This document shows positions 6,724-13,876 of a stretch of 16,886 nucleotides of DNA, in pieces (positions within the stretch are counted from its first letter, which is position 1; every line of letters begins with the position of its first letter). The translations under genes and the position numbers were made by a program. Origin of the DNA: UBA5336 sp038522375. Lineage in GTDB: Bacteria; Pseudomonadota; Alphaproteobacteria; Caulobacterales; Hyphomonadaceae. The notes under the pieces were generated by a model. It worked only from the letters and a program-made list of their open reading frames with translations. It made no database searches and was not told the DNA's origin. The DNA is taken from NCBI GenBank assembly GCA_038522375.1, contig JBCBKE010000064.1, forward strand, positions 1 through 16,886. The letters are read 5' to 3'.

Positions 6724-9273
6724 TCACACGCCATCCAGGGCGGCGGCGACACGCTCGGGGCGGCGGAAGGTCTCGGCGAACGTTTCAGCCGGATAGAAGT
6801 CTGCCGCCTCATCCGGGCCGCGGTTCACATGCCAGCCAATCAGGTCTTCGGCGCGGTCCGACGAGGCGGTGTAATACCCCTCCGGCGTCCAGAGAATCCA
6901 GTCGCGGTTTTCCGCGGGGGTGTCTTTCGGGCCCTGGGGCAAATGGATGAAGAGGGCGAGCAGCTCTTCCCCGTCGCTGGCCCGGTGCCAGCGGATCGTG
7001 CCGTCGCCATAGGCGGCAAGGATCAACCGGCCCTCCCGGGCAAGATTCACGCCCCACACAACCTCCGGCACGGGGCGCTGCCAGATTTCGTTGCCGGTGG
7101 CGTCGAAGCGGCGGAGCCGCATGTGCGTGCCGAGGACGAAGCTTTTCGCATCGGCTGCGATGGCGAGGCTGAAGGCGGTTTCATAGGGCTCCAGCGCCAG
7201 AGGCGTTGGGTCCCCTGCGCCGGGGCCGGTCTTGCGGGTGAGGGTGGGCGCGGTGGTGTTTATCCAGCCGGTGATGGCGAGGCTGCCCGTATCGGCCGCG
7301 GCGAGGCCCGGGACCGGCGTAGGCGCATCGGTGAGACTGAGCGCGGCGAGGTCGAACAGGACGGGGGTGTCGCCGCCATAGTCGAGGCCGAAGCGCAGGC
7401 GCCGGCCATCGGCGGAGACGGTGAAATGCTCGCCCAGTGTGTTCCGCAGGTCTGCGGTTTCCGGCGGCTTGTTCAGGCGGCGGGTGCCCTCTGGCGTATA
7501 GAGGGCGAGGCTCGGCTCCCCACTGGCGAGGGCGAGGCCGCCATCGGGCGTTGGGGCGAGGTCGAAGATCGTGTTGGCCGGGCCCGGCCAGGGTTGGCGC
7601 GCGCCGCGCCCGGCTTCGTCCCAGGAGAAAAGGGGGCGTTCACCGTCCGAATTCGAATGAAACCCGCCTGCAACAAGGCGCAGGCCCGCGCCCGCCCCGC
7701 CGAGCCAGGCAACGTTGGCAAGATCGCCGCCGGCGGTGCCCGTCGTGTCGGCGCTGTAACGGCGTTCCAGACTGGCCGCGTCCAGCACGTCCACAGAGAG
7801 GCTATCCTCATAGCCCAACGCGAGGCGCTCGCCGTCCGGGTCAAAGGCGATGCCAAAGAGCTTAGCGCCGCCGGGGGCACGGGCCTTGGCGAGCATCTGG
7901 CCATCAGGGCCATGAAGGCGGACATGGCCGTCATAGCTGGTGCTGGCCAGGCGGCCATCGGCGGCGAAGGCGAGGCCGTAGACGTCGTCGCCATAGTCGG
8001 GGTCCTGCCAGATTGGCTGCCAGCCCGCCGTCTCCCAGAGGCGGATTCCGTTCGCCCCGCCCAGCCCGGCGGCGAGGCGGGCGCCATCGGGGCTGACCTT
8101 CAGGTCATCCACCACATTGGGGAGGGGGCCGAGGCGCGCGCGCACCGCGCCGGTGTCGGTGTCGAAGATGGTGACGTATTCTTCAGTCTTCGACATCCAC
8201 CCCCCCGCCGCGACCCAGCACCCGGCCGGGTCCATGGCCACGGCATAGAGTTTCCCCTCATTGCCCTCGCCAATGGGCGGGCGCAGGGTGCGGGCCAGCT
8301 GTCCCTCGGGCAGCGCCCAGAGCTTCACCGTCTTGTCATCGCTCGCGCTCGCCATCCGCGCCCCATCAGCAGTCAGCGAGATGCGCCCGATCAAAGCGGT
8401 GTGCATAGCGGGGGCAAGGCGGAGGGTGGCGGCCTCGGGCGGTGTGTCGCGCAGGCGGATGAGGCGGTGCGCATGGTCAATGACCTCGGCCAGCCGTTCG
8501 CCGACGCCGGGCGATTCATTGGTGAAGGCCAGAAAGCGCTCGGGGTCCAATTCCTGCAAACGTTCTGCCGCTGGCATCGCGAGTTCCGGGAAGCCCTGAA
8601 AGTGCTTCTTCAGAAAGTAGGCGAGGTCTTCGGGATCGGTCCCACCCTCCAGCGCTTCGAATAGTCGAAACACGCGCTCACATTCGGCGTCACCTTCGGC
8701 GCTGGCTCGCGCCCTGGCAACCAAGAGCCGTCGCTCGGCCACTTCGGCCACGAGTCGCGCACGCTCGAAGCGCTGGATGAAATCTTCAAGCTCTTGAATG
8801 TCGAAGCTCTGGCTGACGCCCGCCTGCCATTCGCGAAGGGCCTGACGCTCCAGCACGGCCTCGGCTGGAAGCTCTTCCTCGCCTACGCCTTTCGGGCGTA
8901 CACCAAGCTCGATCAGCCGATTCACGATGGCGTTGAATTCAGTCACCGGTTCGCTGTGAATGCCGTGGAAATCACCGCCGAAGTCCAGACCAGGGTCGAC
9001 GTCCGTTGTATGGGTGCAGATGAGTTTGCCCTGACGCCTTCCACGACTGGATTCATAATTTACCCACTGGGATTTCAGGGCGGGGCGAGACCAGATCGTG
9101 AGCACGGCCCCGGCCTGATCGACGGCCGCATCGATAACCTCACGAAACAGTTCGCCCGAGGGCAGTTTCGCATCGATCCAGGTGGTGTAGCCCAGATCCC
9201 AAAGCTGTCCGGCAAGATCGAGCGTCTTGGCGCGCTCGACGCGCGCATATGAGATGAAGATATCGTCCGCCAT
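6724..9273 (-). CDS. TIR domain-WD40 propeller protein (putative NADase-type effector)
   Basis: An 849-residue soluble multidomain protein. Residues 1-125 are a TIR domain: FISYAR (6-11), WDLGYTTWIDAKLPSG (25-40), and SQWVNYE (68-74) with Glu74 at the position of the catalytic glutamate of TIR NADases. Residues ~135-255 hold two helical repeats of the 'W..i..S.D...le.Fl..fp...A..Rl' kind. From ~290 to 775 there is a WD40-like propeller, clearest at SASDDKTVKLWAL (309-321) and DGTIRWHR (757-764). The last 60 residues (WTPEGYYTAS, IGWHVNRGPDEAADFYPA) match the segment that links WD40 propellers to caspase-like domains in alphaproteobacterial proteins. Here the chain ends where that domain would start. 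The gene is convergent with metW, and a candidate promoter lies at 9296-9323. A role in signalling or antiphage defence is inferred, not shown. Confidence 0.88.
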   Translation of the reverse strand: MADDIFISYARVERAKTLDLAGQLWDLGYTTWIDAKLPSGELFREVIDAAVDQAGAVLTIWSRPALKSQWVNYESSRGRRQGKLICTHTTDVDPGLDFGGDFHGIHSEPVTEFNAIVNRLIELGVRPKGVGEEELPAEAVLERQALREWQAGVSQSFDIQELEDFIQRFERARLVAEVAERRLLVARARASAEGDAECERVFRLFEALEGGTDPEDLAYFLKKHFQGFPELAMPAAERLQELDPERFLAFTNESPGVGERLAEVIDHAHRLIRLRDTPPEAATLRLAPAMHTALIGRISLTADGARMASASDDKTVKLWALPEGQLARTLRPPIGEGNEGKLYAVAMDPAGCWVAAGGWMSKTEEYVTIFDTDTGAVRARLGPLPNVVDDLKVSPDGARLAAGLGGANGIRLWETAGWQPIWQDPDYGDDVYGLAFAADGRLASTSYDGHVRLHGPDGQMLAKARAPGGAKLFGIAFDPDGERLALGYEDSLSVDVLDAASLERRYSADTTGTAGGDLANVAWLGGAGAGLRLVAGGFHSNSDGERPLFSWDEAGRGARQPWPGPANTIFDLAPTPDGGLALASGEPSLALYTPEGTRRLNKPPETADLRNTLGEHFTVSADGRRLRFGLDYGGDTPVLFDLAALSLTDAPTPVPGLAAADTGSLAITGWINTTAPTLTRKTGPGAGDPTPLALEPYETAFSLAIAADAKSFVLGTHMRLRRFDATGNEIWQRPVPEVVWGVNLAREGRLILAAYGDGTIRWHRASDGEELLALFIHLPQGPKDTPAENRDWILWTPEGYYTASSDRAEDLIGWHVNRGPDEAADFYPAETFAETFRRPERVAAALDGV

Positions 9274-9295
9274 CTCGCCCCCACGTTACGCAGCG

Positions 9296-9323
9296 ACAAT
9301 AGGGCATGCCGGCGAGGCTGCAA
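9296..9323 (-). promoter_or_regulatory. Candidate promoter for the TIR-WD40 gene
   Basis: On the minus strand TTGCAG (9318-9323) and TATTGT (9296-9301) are separated by 16 bp, about 23 bp before the ATG at 9273. The match to sigma-70 boxes is only fair, and there is no clear Shine-Dalgarno beyond GGGGGCGAG. Confidence 0.3.
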
Positions 9324-9366
9324 CTGGGGACACTTTAAAATGCGGCGCCGTCAGCGAGGCCGCCGC

Positions 9367-9693
9367 TTATCCGGCGTCCTTCACCACCTGGTCCCGCGCA
9401 ACCGGCAGCAGTTCTGCCATATGCTCGCGGATCTGGGCGTCGGTGACGTTGACGGCCTTGCCATCAAGATCGCCGCGCACCTTCCGGAACACGTCCTCAT
9501 CGCCGGGCTCTTCCAGGTCAGCCATCACCACCGTCTTGGCATAGGCCGTCGCCTCCTCGTCCGTCAGGCCGAGCAGGTCAGCCGCCCAGAGCCCGAGCAG
9601 CTTGTTCCGGCGGGCCATGACCTTGAACTCGGTCTGCTGGTCCATGGCATACTTGGCTTCCTGGCCTTTTTGGCGGTCGTCGAATTGGGACAT
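9367..9693 (-). CDS. DUF1476 protein, F1-ATPase inhibitor zeta subunit family
   Basis: A 108-residue cytosolic protein of the DUF1476 family. Its Paracoccus member is the zeta subunit, which binds F1F0-ATP synthase and blocks ATP hydrolysis. The N-terminal inhibitory segment FDDRQKGQEAKYAMDQQ is followed by the hallmark KVMARRNKLLGLWAADLLG (24-42). The four-helix remainder includes YAKTVVMADLEEPGDEDVFR (51-70). ATG 9693 matches the family start and has GAGGGA about 9 nt upstream; the longer frame to 9744 adds residues unlike the family. It is divergent from purC, an arrangement that fits alphaproteobacterial gene order. Inhibitory strength varies between species, so the function here is by family. 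Confidence 0.92.
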   Translation of the reverse strand: MSQFDDRQKGQEAKYAMDQQTEFKVMARRNKLLGLWAADLLGLTDEEATAYAKTVVMADLEEPGDEDVFRKVRGDLDGKAVNVTDAQIREHMAELLPVARDQVVKDAG

Positions 9694-9944
9694 GGGTCTA
9701 GATCCCTCATGGGCGTTGGTCCTGATAGGTATATAAGAGCGCATGACCGCTTCGCGCCAGTCTTTTCGGCGCCGCCGCCGCCACGCCCAGACCCGCCCAT
9801 CATGTCCCTGTGCCGGGCCCGTCCACGTTCAACCGGGAGGCACACCTTTGGTCTGGCAGACTCACCCCACATGGGATATGCGTCCTCGTTTGGCGCGCCG
9901 CGGGGCTGCGGACGCCATGGTTTCCCGGAAGGAGGCGTAGGCCC
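9694..9944. promoter_or_regulatory. Divergent intergenic region between DUF1476 and purC
   Basis: This 251-bp region must hold promoters for both flanking genes. An AT-rich GATAGGTATATAAG at 9724-9737 is the best -10-like stretch and could serve either direction. Nearby is an imperfect palindrome GGGTCTAGATCCC (9694-9706). A short plus-strand frame ends in TAG at 9938-9940, just before the purC ATG, but it looks incidental. No riboswitch was recognised. Confidence 0.35.
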
Positions 9945-10727
9945 ATGTCGAGGCGACGCGTAGTGTACGAGGGCAAGGGCAAGATCCTCTACGAAGGACC
10001 AGAGCCCGGCACACTGATTCAGTACTTCAAGGATGATGCAACGGCATTCAACGCCGAAAAGAAGGCCGTGCTCGACGGCAAGGGGGTCCTGAACAACCGC
10101 ATCAGCGAGTTCCTGTTCACCCGCCTGGGCGCGGTCGGCATCCCGCACCATTTCATGAAGCGCCTCAACATGCGTGAACAGTTGATCAAGCGGGTCGAGA
10201 TCATCCCACTCGAAGTCGTTGTGCGCAATGTTGCCGCCGGCAGCCTGGCCAAGCGGCTTGGCCTCAAGGAAGGGGAAATGCTCCCCCGCGCCATCGTCGA
10301 GTTCTACTACAAGGACGATGCCCTCTCCGATCCCATCGTCAGCGAGGAGCACATCGGCGCGTTCAACTGGGCCAGCCCCCAGGAGGTCGACGACATGATC
10401 GCCCTCAGTCTTCGGGTGAACGACTTTCTCTCGGGCCTCTTCGCCGCGGTGAACATCAAGCTGGTGGATTTCAAGCTCGAATTCGGCCGCCACTATGAAG
10501 GGGACATGGTGCGCACCATTCTCGCCGATGAGATCAGCCCCGATTGCTGCCGGCTCTGGGATACGGAGACCGGAGAGAAATTCGACAAGGACCGGTTCCG
10601 CCAGGACCTTGGCGGCGTCACCGAAGCCTATGCAGAAGTGGCACGCCGGCTAGGCATTATCCGCGAAACCGGCGAAACCGGGAATGTGGTGGCGTTGAAG
10701 GGCGCCAATGGCAACGGGGCGAGCTGA
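9945..10727 (+). CDS. purC: Phosphoribosylaminoimidazole-succinocarboxamide synthase PurC
   Basis: A 260-residue SAICAR synthetase, which joins CAIR and aspartate with ATP in purine biosynthesis. Visible family segments are YEGKGKILYEG (8-18, ATP-binding hairpin), GVLNNRIS (47-54), PLEVVVRNVAAGS (88-100), the substrate-binding EFYYKDDALSDP (119-130) and ADEISPD (194-200) near the active site. ATG 9945 was chosen because AAGGAGG at 9929-9935 lies 9 nt upstream and the protein then begins MSRRRVVYEGKGK as in relatives; the frame is open back to 9810. Its TGA overlaps the ATG of purS by one base. Length is slightly above the 237 residues of E. coli, with a Gly/Asn-rich tail of about 20 residues. 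Confidence 0.97.
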   Translation: MSRRRVVYEGKGKILYEGPEPGTLIQYFKDDATAFNAEKKAVLDGKGVLNNRISEFLFTRLGAVGIPHHFMKRLNMREQLIKRVEIIPLEVVVRNVAAGSLAKRLGLKEGEMLPRAIVEFYYKDDALSDPIVSEEHIGAFNWASPQEVDDMIALSLRVNDFLSGLFAAVNIKLVDFKLEFGRHYEGDMVRTILADEISPDCCRLWDTETGEKFDKDRFRQDLGGVTEAYAEVARRLGIIRETGETGNVVALKGANGNGAS

Positions 10728-10972
10728 TGAAGGCCATCGTTCACGTGGATCTCAAGCCCGGCGTCCTGGACCCCCAGGGCAAGGCCGTCGCCGACACGCT
10801 GGGCCGCATGGGCTTTGCCGAGGTCGCTGGCGCGCGCATCGGCAAGGTGATCGAGCTGGACCTCGACAACAGCCTCTCCCGAGAGGCTGCAGAGGCCCGC
10901 GTCCGCGAGATGTGCGAACAACTCCTGGCGAACACCGTCATCGAGCGCTACCGCATCGATATCGCCCCATAA
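10727..10972 (+). CDS. purS: FGAM synthetase small subunit PurS
   Basis: An 81-residue subunit of the three-part formylglycinamidine ribonucleotide synthetase (PurL-PurQ-PurS). It bridges the glutaminase PurQ to the synthetase PurL. Family marks are VHVDLKPGVLDPQGKAV (5-21), GFAEVAGARIGKVIELDL (29-46) and the C-terminal NTVIERYRIDI (69-79). Start and purC stop overlap as TGATG, so the genes are co-translated. In most alphaproteobacteria purQ and purL follow at once. Here the next gene is an RTX protein 128 bp on, so PurQ and PurL must be encoded elsewhere. Confidence 0.96.
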   Translation: MKAIVHVDLKPGVLDPQGKAVADTLGRMGFAEVAGARIGKVIELDLDNSLSREAAEARVREMCEQLLANTVIERYRIDIAP

Positions 10973-11100
10973 CCGCTCGCAGAGGATGCGCGTCCCGTGC
11001 AACACGCTGCGGCCGATTTGAGCGAGTTTTCACTTGCAAACCACCCGCGTCTCGCCTTGGTTGACAACGGTTCAAGGCCACAAACGGGGACGTAGAGACC

Positions 11101-12300
11101 ATGGCACGGATTGAAGGCACCCAAGGCGATGACGAGCTGATCGGCACAGAGGACGACGATCTCCTCCTGGGGCTTGGCGGCGACGACCGGCTCATCGGTC
11201 GCAGCGGAGTCGATCAGATGAATGGCGGCGACGGCGACGACACGCTGCTTGGCGGCGCCGGAAATGATGAACTCCTGGGCGGGGCGGGCAATGACACACT
11301 CGCCGGCGCAGGCGGCATCGACGTCCTGCGCGGCGGCGGCGGGCGCGACGACTTGCGCGGCGGCGGCGACATCGACATCCTCGACGGCGGCGGCGGCGAT
11401 GACATTCTGTTCGGCGGCACAGGCAATGACAACCTGTTCGGAAACATCGGCAACGACATCATCTACGGCAATGACGATAACGATACCATCAATGGCGGCG
11501 ACGGGGATGACACCATTCGCGGACAGCGCGGCGATGACTTCCTGAGCGGTGACGCTGGCGACGATATCATCCTGGGTGCAGCAGGCTTCGATACCGCATT
11601 CGGCGGATTTGGGAATGACGAGGTTGTCGGGGGCGGCGGCGACGACTTCCTGTCCGGCGATGACGGCAACGACTTCATCGCCGGCGGCGCGGGCAGCGAC
11701 TTCCTGTTCGGCGGCACCGGAAACGATCGCCTACTCGGCGGCACCGATATCGATTTTCTCGATGGCGGCCTGGGGAACGACATTCTCAATGGCGGTCTTG
11801 GCGATGATTTCGTGGGCGGAAACGACGGCGATGACACCGTGCGCGGAAGCGACGGAAACGACATTGTCGGCGGTGCCGATGGTGACGACCTCGTCGAGGG
11901 GGGTAACGGCGATGATCTCTTGATCGGTGGCCGTGGCACCGACACGCTGACGGGCGGAGCAGGCGTCGATATTTTCGGGTTCTTCGAAAACAATACCGGC
12001 GATAACACGGTCACCGACCTGACGGCGGGCGAAGCGGTTGCCCTGGAAGACTTTGGCTTCGATGCGATCGACGACGTGGCGCCCTTCCTGTCGACAGCAG
12101 GAAATGATGTCGTATTCGAGTTCGAAGACGTCAGGATAACGTTTCAGAACGCCTCGCTGAGCCTCGTGACCCAGGCCATCGAGGACGGCTTCAACCTTGA
12201 AGAAGACGATTTTGGATTTGGCGCGCTCTCGGACTTCAGCGACGACACCGCTCCGGCGTCGGTGGATCTATCGGCCTTCGATTTCACTGATATCGCCTGA
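11101..12300 (+). CDS. RTX repeat protein with C-terminal secretion region
   Basis: A 399-residue, strongly acidic, cysteine-free protein. Residues ~8-290 are roughly thirty RTX nonapeptides of the GGxGxDxLx type (GGAGNDELL, GGAGNDTLA, GGTGNDRLL), which fold into a calcium-binding beta roll outside the cell. Residues ~290-355 (DIFGFFENNTGDNTVTDLTA and onward) resemble the serralysin-type end region. The tail is rich in Asp/Phe/Ala and ends SAFDFTDIA, as expected for an uncleaved type I secretion signal. There is no N-terminal signal peptide and no catalytic domain, so it is more likely a structural, surface-layer or adhesive protein than a toxin. No ABC transporter, intact adaptor or outer-membrane channel is nearby. 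TTGACA at 11061 has no good -10 partner, and a Shine-Dalgarno is weak (GGGACG). Confidence 0.93.
   Translation: MARIEGTQGDDELIGTEDDDLLLGLGGDDRLIGRSGVDQMNGGDGDDTLLGGAGNDELLGGAGNDTLAGAGGIDVLRGGGGRDDLRGGGDIDILDGGGGDDILFGGTGNDNLFGNIGNDIIYGNDDNDTINGGDGDDTIRGQRGDDFLSGDAGDDIILGAAGFDTAFGGFGNDEVVGGGGDDFLSGDDGNDFIAGGAGSDFLFGGTGNDRLLGGTDIDFLDGGLGNDILNGGLGDDFVGGNDGDDTVRGSDGNDIVGGADGDDLVEGGNGDDLLIGGRGTDTLTGGAGVDIFGFFENNTGDNTVTDLTAGEAVALEDFGFDAIDDVAPFLSTAGNDVVFEFEDVRITFQNASLSLVTQAIEDGFNLEEDDFGFGALSDFSDDTAPASVDLSAFDFTDIA
11122..11970 (+). repeat. 27-bp tandem repeats encoding RTX nonapeptides
   Basis: About thirty degenerate copies of a 27-bp unit with recurring GGCGGC and GGCAATGAC or GGCGATGAC blocks. 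The repeat is coding. Its period also produces long open frames rich in proline on the opposite strand, which are by-products. Confidence 0.85.
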
Positions 12301-12309
12301 CCTTCGCCC

Positions 12310-12981
12310 ATGCGGCCCTTCCTGACGCTCATCGACCTTGCGGCAGGGTTCCATGGGGGGCGCGACAAGGCGCTTGAGACAAGCACCAACGTCCACGCGG
12401 TCGCCGACCTGGCCGCTGTTCCGGACGACCGGTTTCTGGCCACCATGGCGCGGTGCGTCTTCAACGCCGGCTTCAACTGGCGCGTGATCGACGCAAAGTG
12501 GGACGGTTTCGAAGCCGCTTTCGAGGGGTTCGAACCCGCGCGGCTTGCATTCTTTGGCGAGGACAGGTTGGACACACTGGTGTCAGACGAACGGATCGTC
12601 AGGCATGGCGCAAAGATCAAGGCGACCCTCGCCAATGCGCGCTTTGTGGCCGACACGTCAAAGGCAAGTGGCGGTTTCGGGGCGTATCTCGCCGCCTGGC
12701 CCGCCGACGACCAGGTTGGGCTCCTGGCTGAACTGGGCCGGAAAGGCGCCAGGCTGGGCGGTGCCACCGGCCAGTACGTCCTGCGTTTTTCCGGTTGGGA
12801 CGGGTGGATCACATCGCCTGATGTGTGCACCGCGCTTCAACGGGAAGGCGTGCTCGACAAACCCCAGGCCACCAGCAAGACGGCCCTGAAAGCGGTCCAG
12901 TCCGCCATCAATCGCTACCATGAAGAAAGCGGGCTTCCCCGCGCCCAGATCAGCCGCCTCCTGGCCATGAGCATCGGCTGA
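12310..12981 (+). CDS. Divergent 3-methyladenine DNA glycosylase I (Tag) family protein
   Basis: A 223-residue helical protein of the Tag family, which removes 3-methyladenine from alkylated DNA. The stretch NAGFNWRVIDAKWDGFEAAF (52-71), then GFEP and RIVRHGAKIKATLANARFV (95-113), aligns with the E. coli Tag core (AGLSWITVL...FDPVK...GIIRHRGKIQAIIGNAR). Key differences are visible: the N-terminal Cys4/His17 pair of the E. coli zinc snap is absent, as is the C-terminal His/Cys pair. The residue aligned with base-contacting Glu38 is Cys48 (ARCVFNAG). It therefore belongs to a distinct alphaproteobacterial sub-branch whose substrate is uncertain. The ATG lies 9 nt after the RTX stop, without a clear ribosome binding site. 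Confidence 0.82.
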   Translation: MRPFLTLIDLAAGFHGGRDKALETSTNVHAVADLAAVPDDRFLATMARCVFNAGFNWRVIDAKWDGFEAAFEGFEPARLAFFGEDRLDTLVSDERIVRHGAKIKATLANARFVADTSKASGGFGAYLAAWPADDQVGLLAELGRKGARLGGATGQYVLRFSGWDGWITSPDVCTALQREGVLDKPQATSKTALKAVQSAINRYHEESGLPRAQISRLLAMSIG

Positions 12982-13050
12982 CCGGACGCCCTTTTCGGCG
13001 GAGAAGCGCCTTCTTGTCCTCACCCTCCCGGGCCGTGCTAACGTCCTCCC

Positions 13051-13671
13051 ATGACCCCGACAGCCGCCAGCGGACCCAAGGATATCGCGACCCTCTGGTC
13101 GATGCTCTTCGCCCTGATCGACGATCTGGTTCGGCTCATGGCGCCGGCAGGATCGGGCCAGATCCCTGTTCCGCTTGCCCTCGCCGCCGATGCCAGGATG
13201 GCCCTGCGCAAGGCCGAGGGTGTGCTGCGGCGCGCCCTGATGCCGGCGGCCGAGGCGATGATCGCGTCGCTCCCGCCCCGGCGGGTCGCCCGTCCCCGGC
13301 CTCCGAGCCGACCCGTCCCGGCGCCCGGCTCGATCCCATTCGTTTTCAGGCTCCATGAACCTGCACGGGCGCCGCAAAGTCCTGGCCAGTCGAGCCCCCA
13401 TTCCCCCCATCCCGGCGATCACTTCGGCACGGCCCGGGTGGCAATCACCAACGAAGTCCGCCGACTGGCCGCCCTCGTTGCGACGGCGTCGGCGCCCGCC
13501 AGGGCCACCCGGCGCCTTGCACTGATCCTGAGGCGGCGCCGGGCCGAAGGCCAATCCCAGCTCCCCTGGTCCACCGATTGGCAAGCCGATCCGCGCCCAT
13601 GCCCGCCCTGCGCCGACATCATCAGGTCAACAGACCCGCCGGATCAAGTCCCGGAAGACCATCCGCCGTAA
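13051..13671 (+). CDS. Hypothetical Arg/Pro-rich protein
   Basis: A 206-residue protein of no recognised family. Residues ~10-75 form a helical, Ala/Leu-rich region (LWSMLFALIDDLVRLMAPAG, then LALAADARMALRKAEGVLRR). Residues ~76-130 are Pro/Arg-rich and probably disordered, with an FVFRLHEP motif near 97-104. A second Ala/Arg helix pair follows (RRLAALVATA and ATRRLALILRRRR), then a proline-rich tail. Similar short R/P-rich proteins with a helical start and an FRL segment seem common in Hyphomonadaceae-type genomes, but I recall no function. No signal peptide or membrane span is evident, and no clear ribosome binding site precedes ATG 13051. A spurious frame in G+C-rich DNA cannot be excluded, but no competing gene lies on the other strand. 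Confidence 0.6.
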   Translation: MTPTAASGPKDIATLWSMLFALIDDLVRLMAPAGSGQIPVPLALAADARMALRKAEGVLRRALMPAAEAMIASLPPRRVARPRPPSRPVPAPGSIPFVFRLHEPARAPQSPGQSSPHSPHPGDHFGTARVAITNEVRRLAALVATASAPARATRRLALILRRRRAEGQSQLPWSTDWQADPRPCPPCADIIRSTDPPDQVPEDHPP

Positions 13672-13876
13672 GGTCAACGGCCACCGCAGTCTACAATGTT
13701 AAAGTGCTTCCAGGCGACGTGGGCACAGGTTCGCCGTTCGGAAGCGCGTCAAGACAAGGACTTGAAGCGGCGTGCTGATTCCATTTGAAAACGCGGCGCC
13801 TCAGGAGTGTATCCATGGGTTGCCAGACGTGTCTTCCTTGTTCTGGAGACGCGCACGCCGTGTTTGGAAAGGACCG

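Noticed and set aside
6610..8664. 684-codon plus-strand frame opposite the TIR-WD40 gene
   Set aside because: The opposite frame carries recognisable TIR and WD40 motifs; this one is a Gly/Ala/Arg-rich shadow.
9743..9940. Short plus-strand frame ending just before purC
   Set aside because: Arg/Pro-rich with no motif; its end merely includes the purC ribosome binding site.
11122..11970. Regular repeats that could suggest a CRISPR array
   Set aside because: The units are contiguous 27-bp degenerate coding repeats without spacers and translate to RTX nonapeptides.
11463..12014. Proline-rich repetitive minus-strand frame inside the RTX gene
   Set aside because: It is produced by the 27-bp coding repeats read in reverse (PP and SSP periodicity).
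12526..12537. GGGTTCGAACCC resembling a tRNA T-arm
   Set aside because: It is a palindrome inside the glycosylase gene; no acceptor stem, D-arm or anticodon arm surrounds it.
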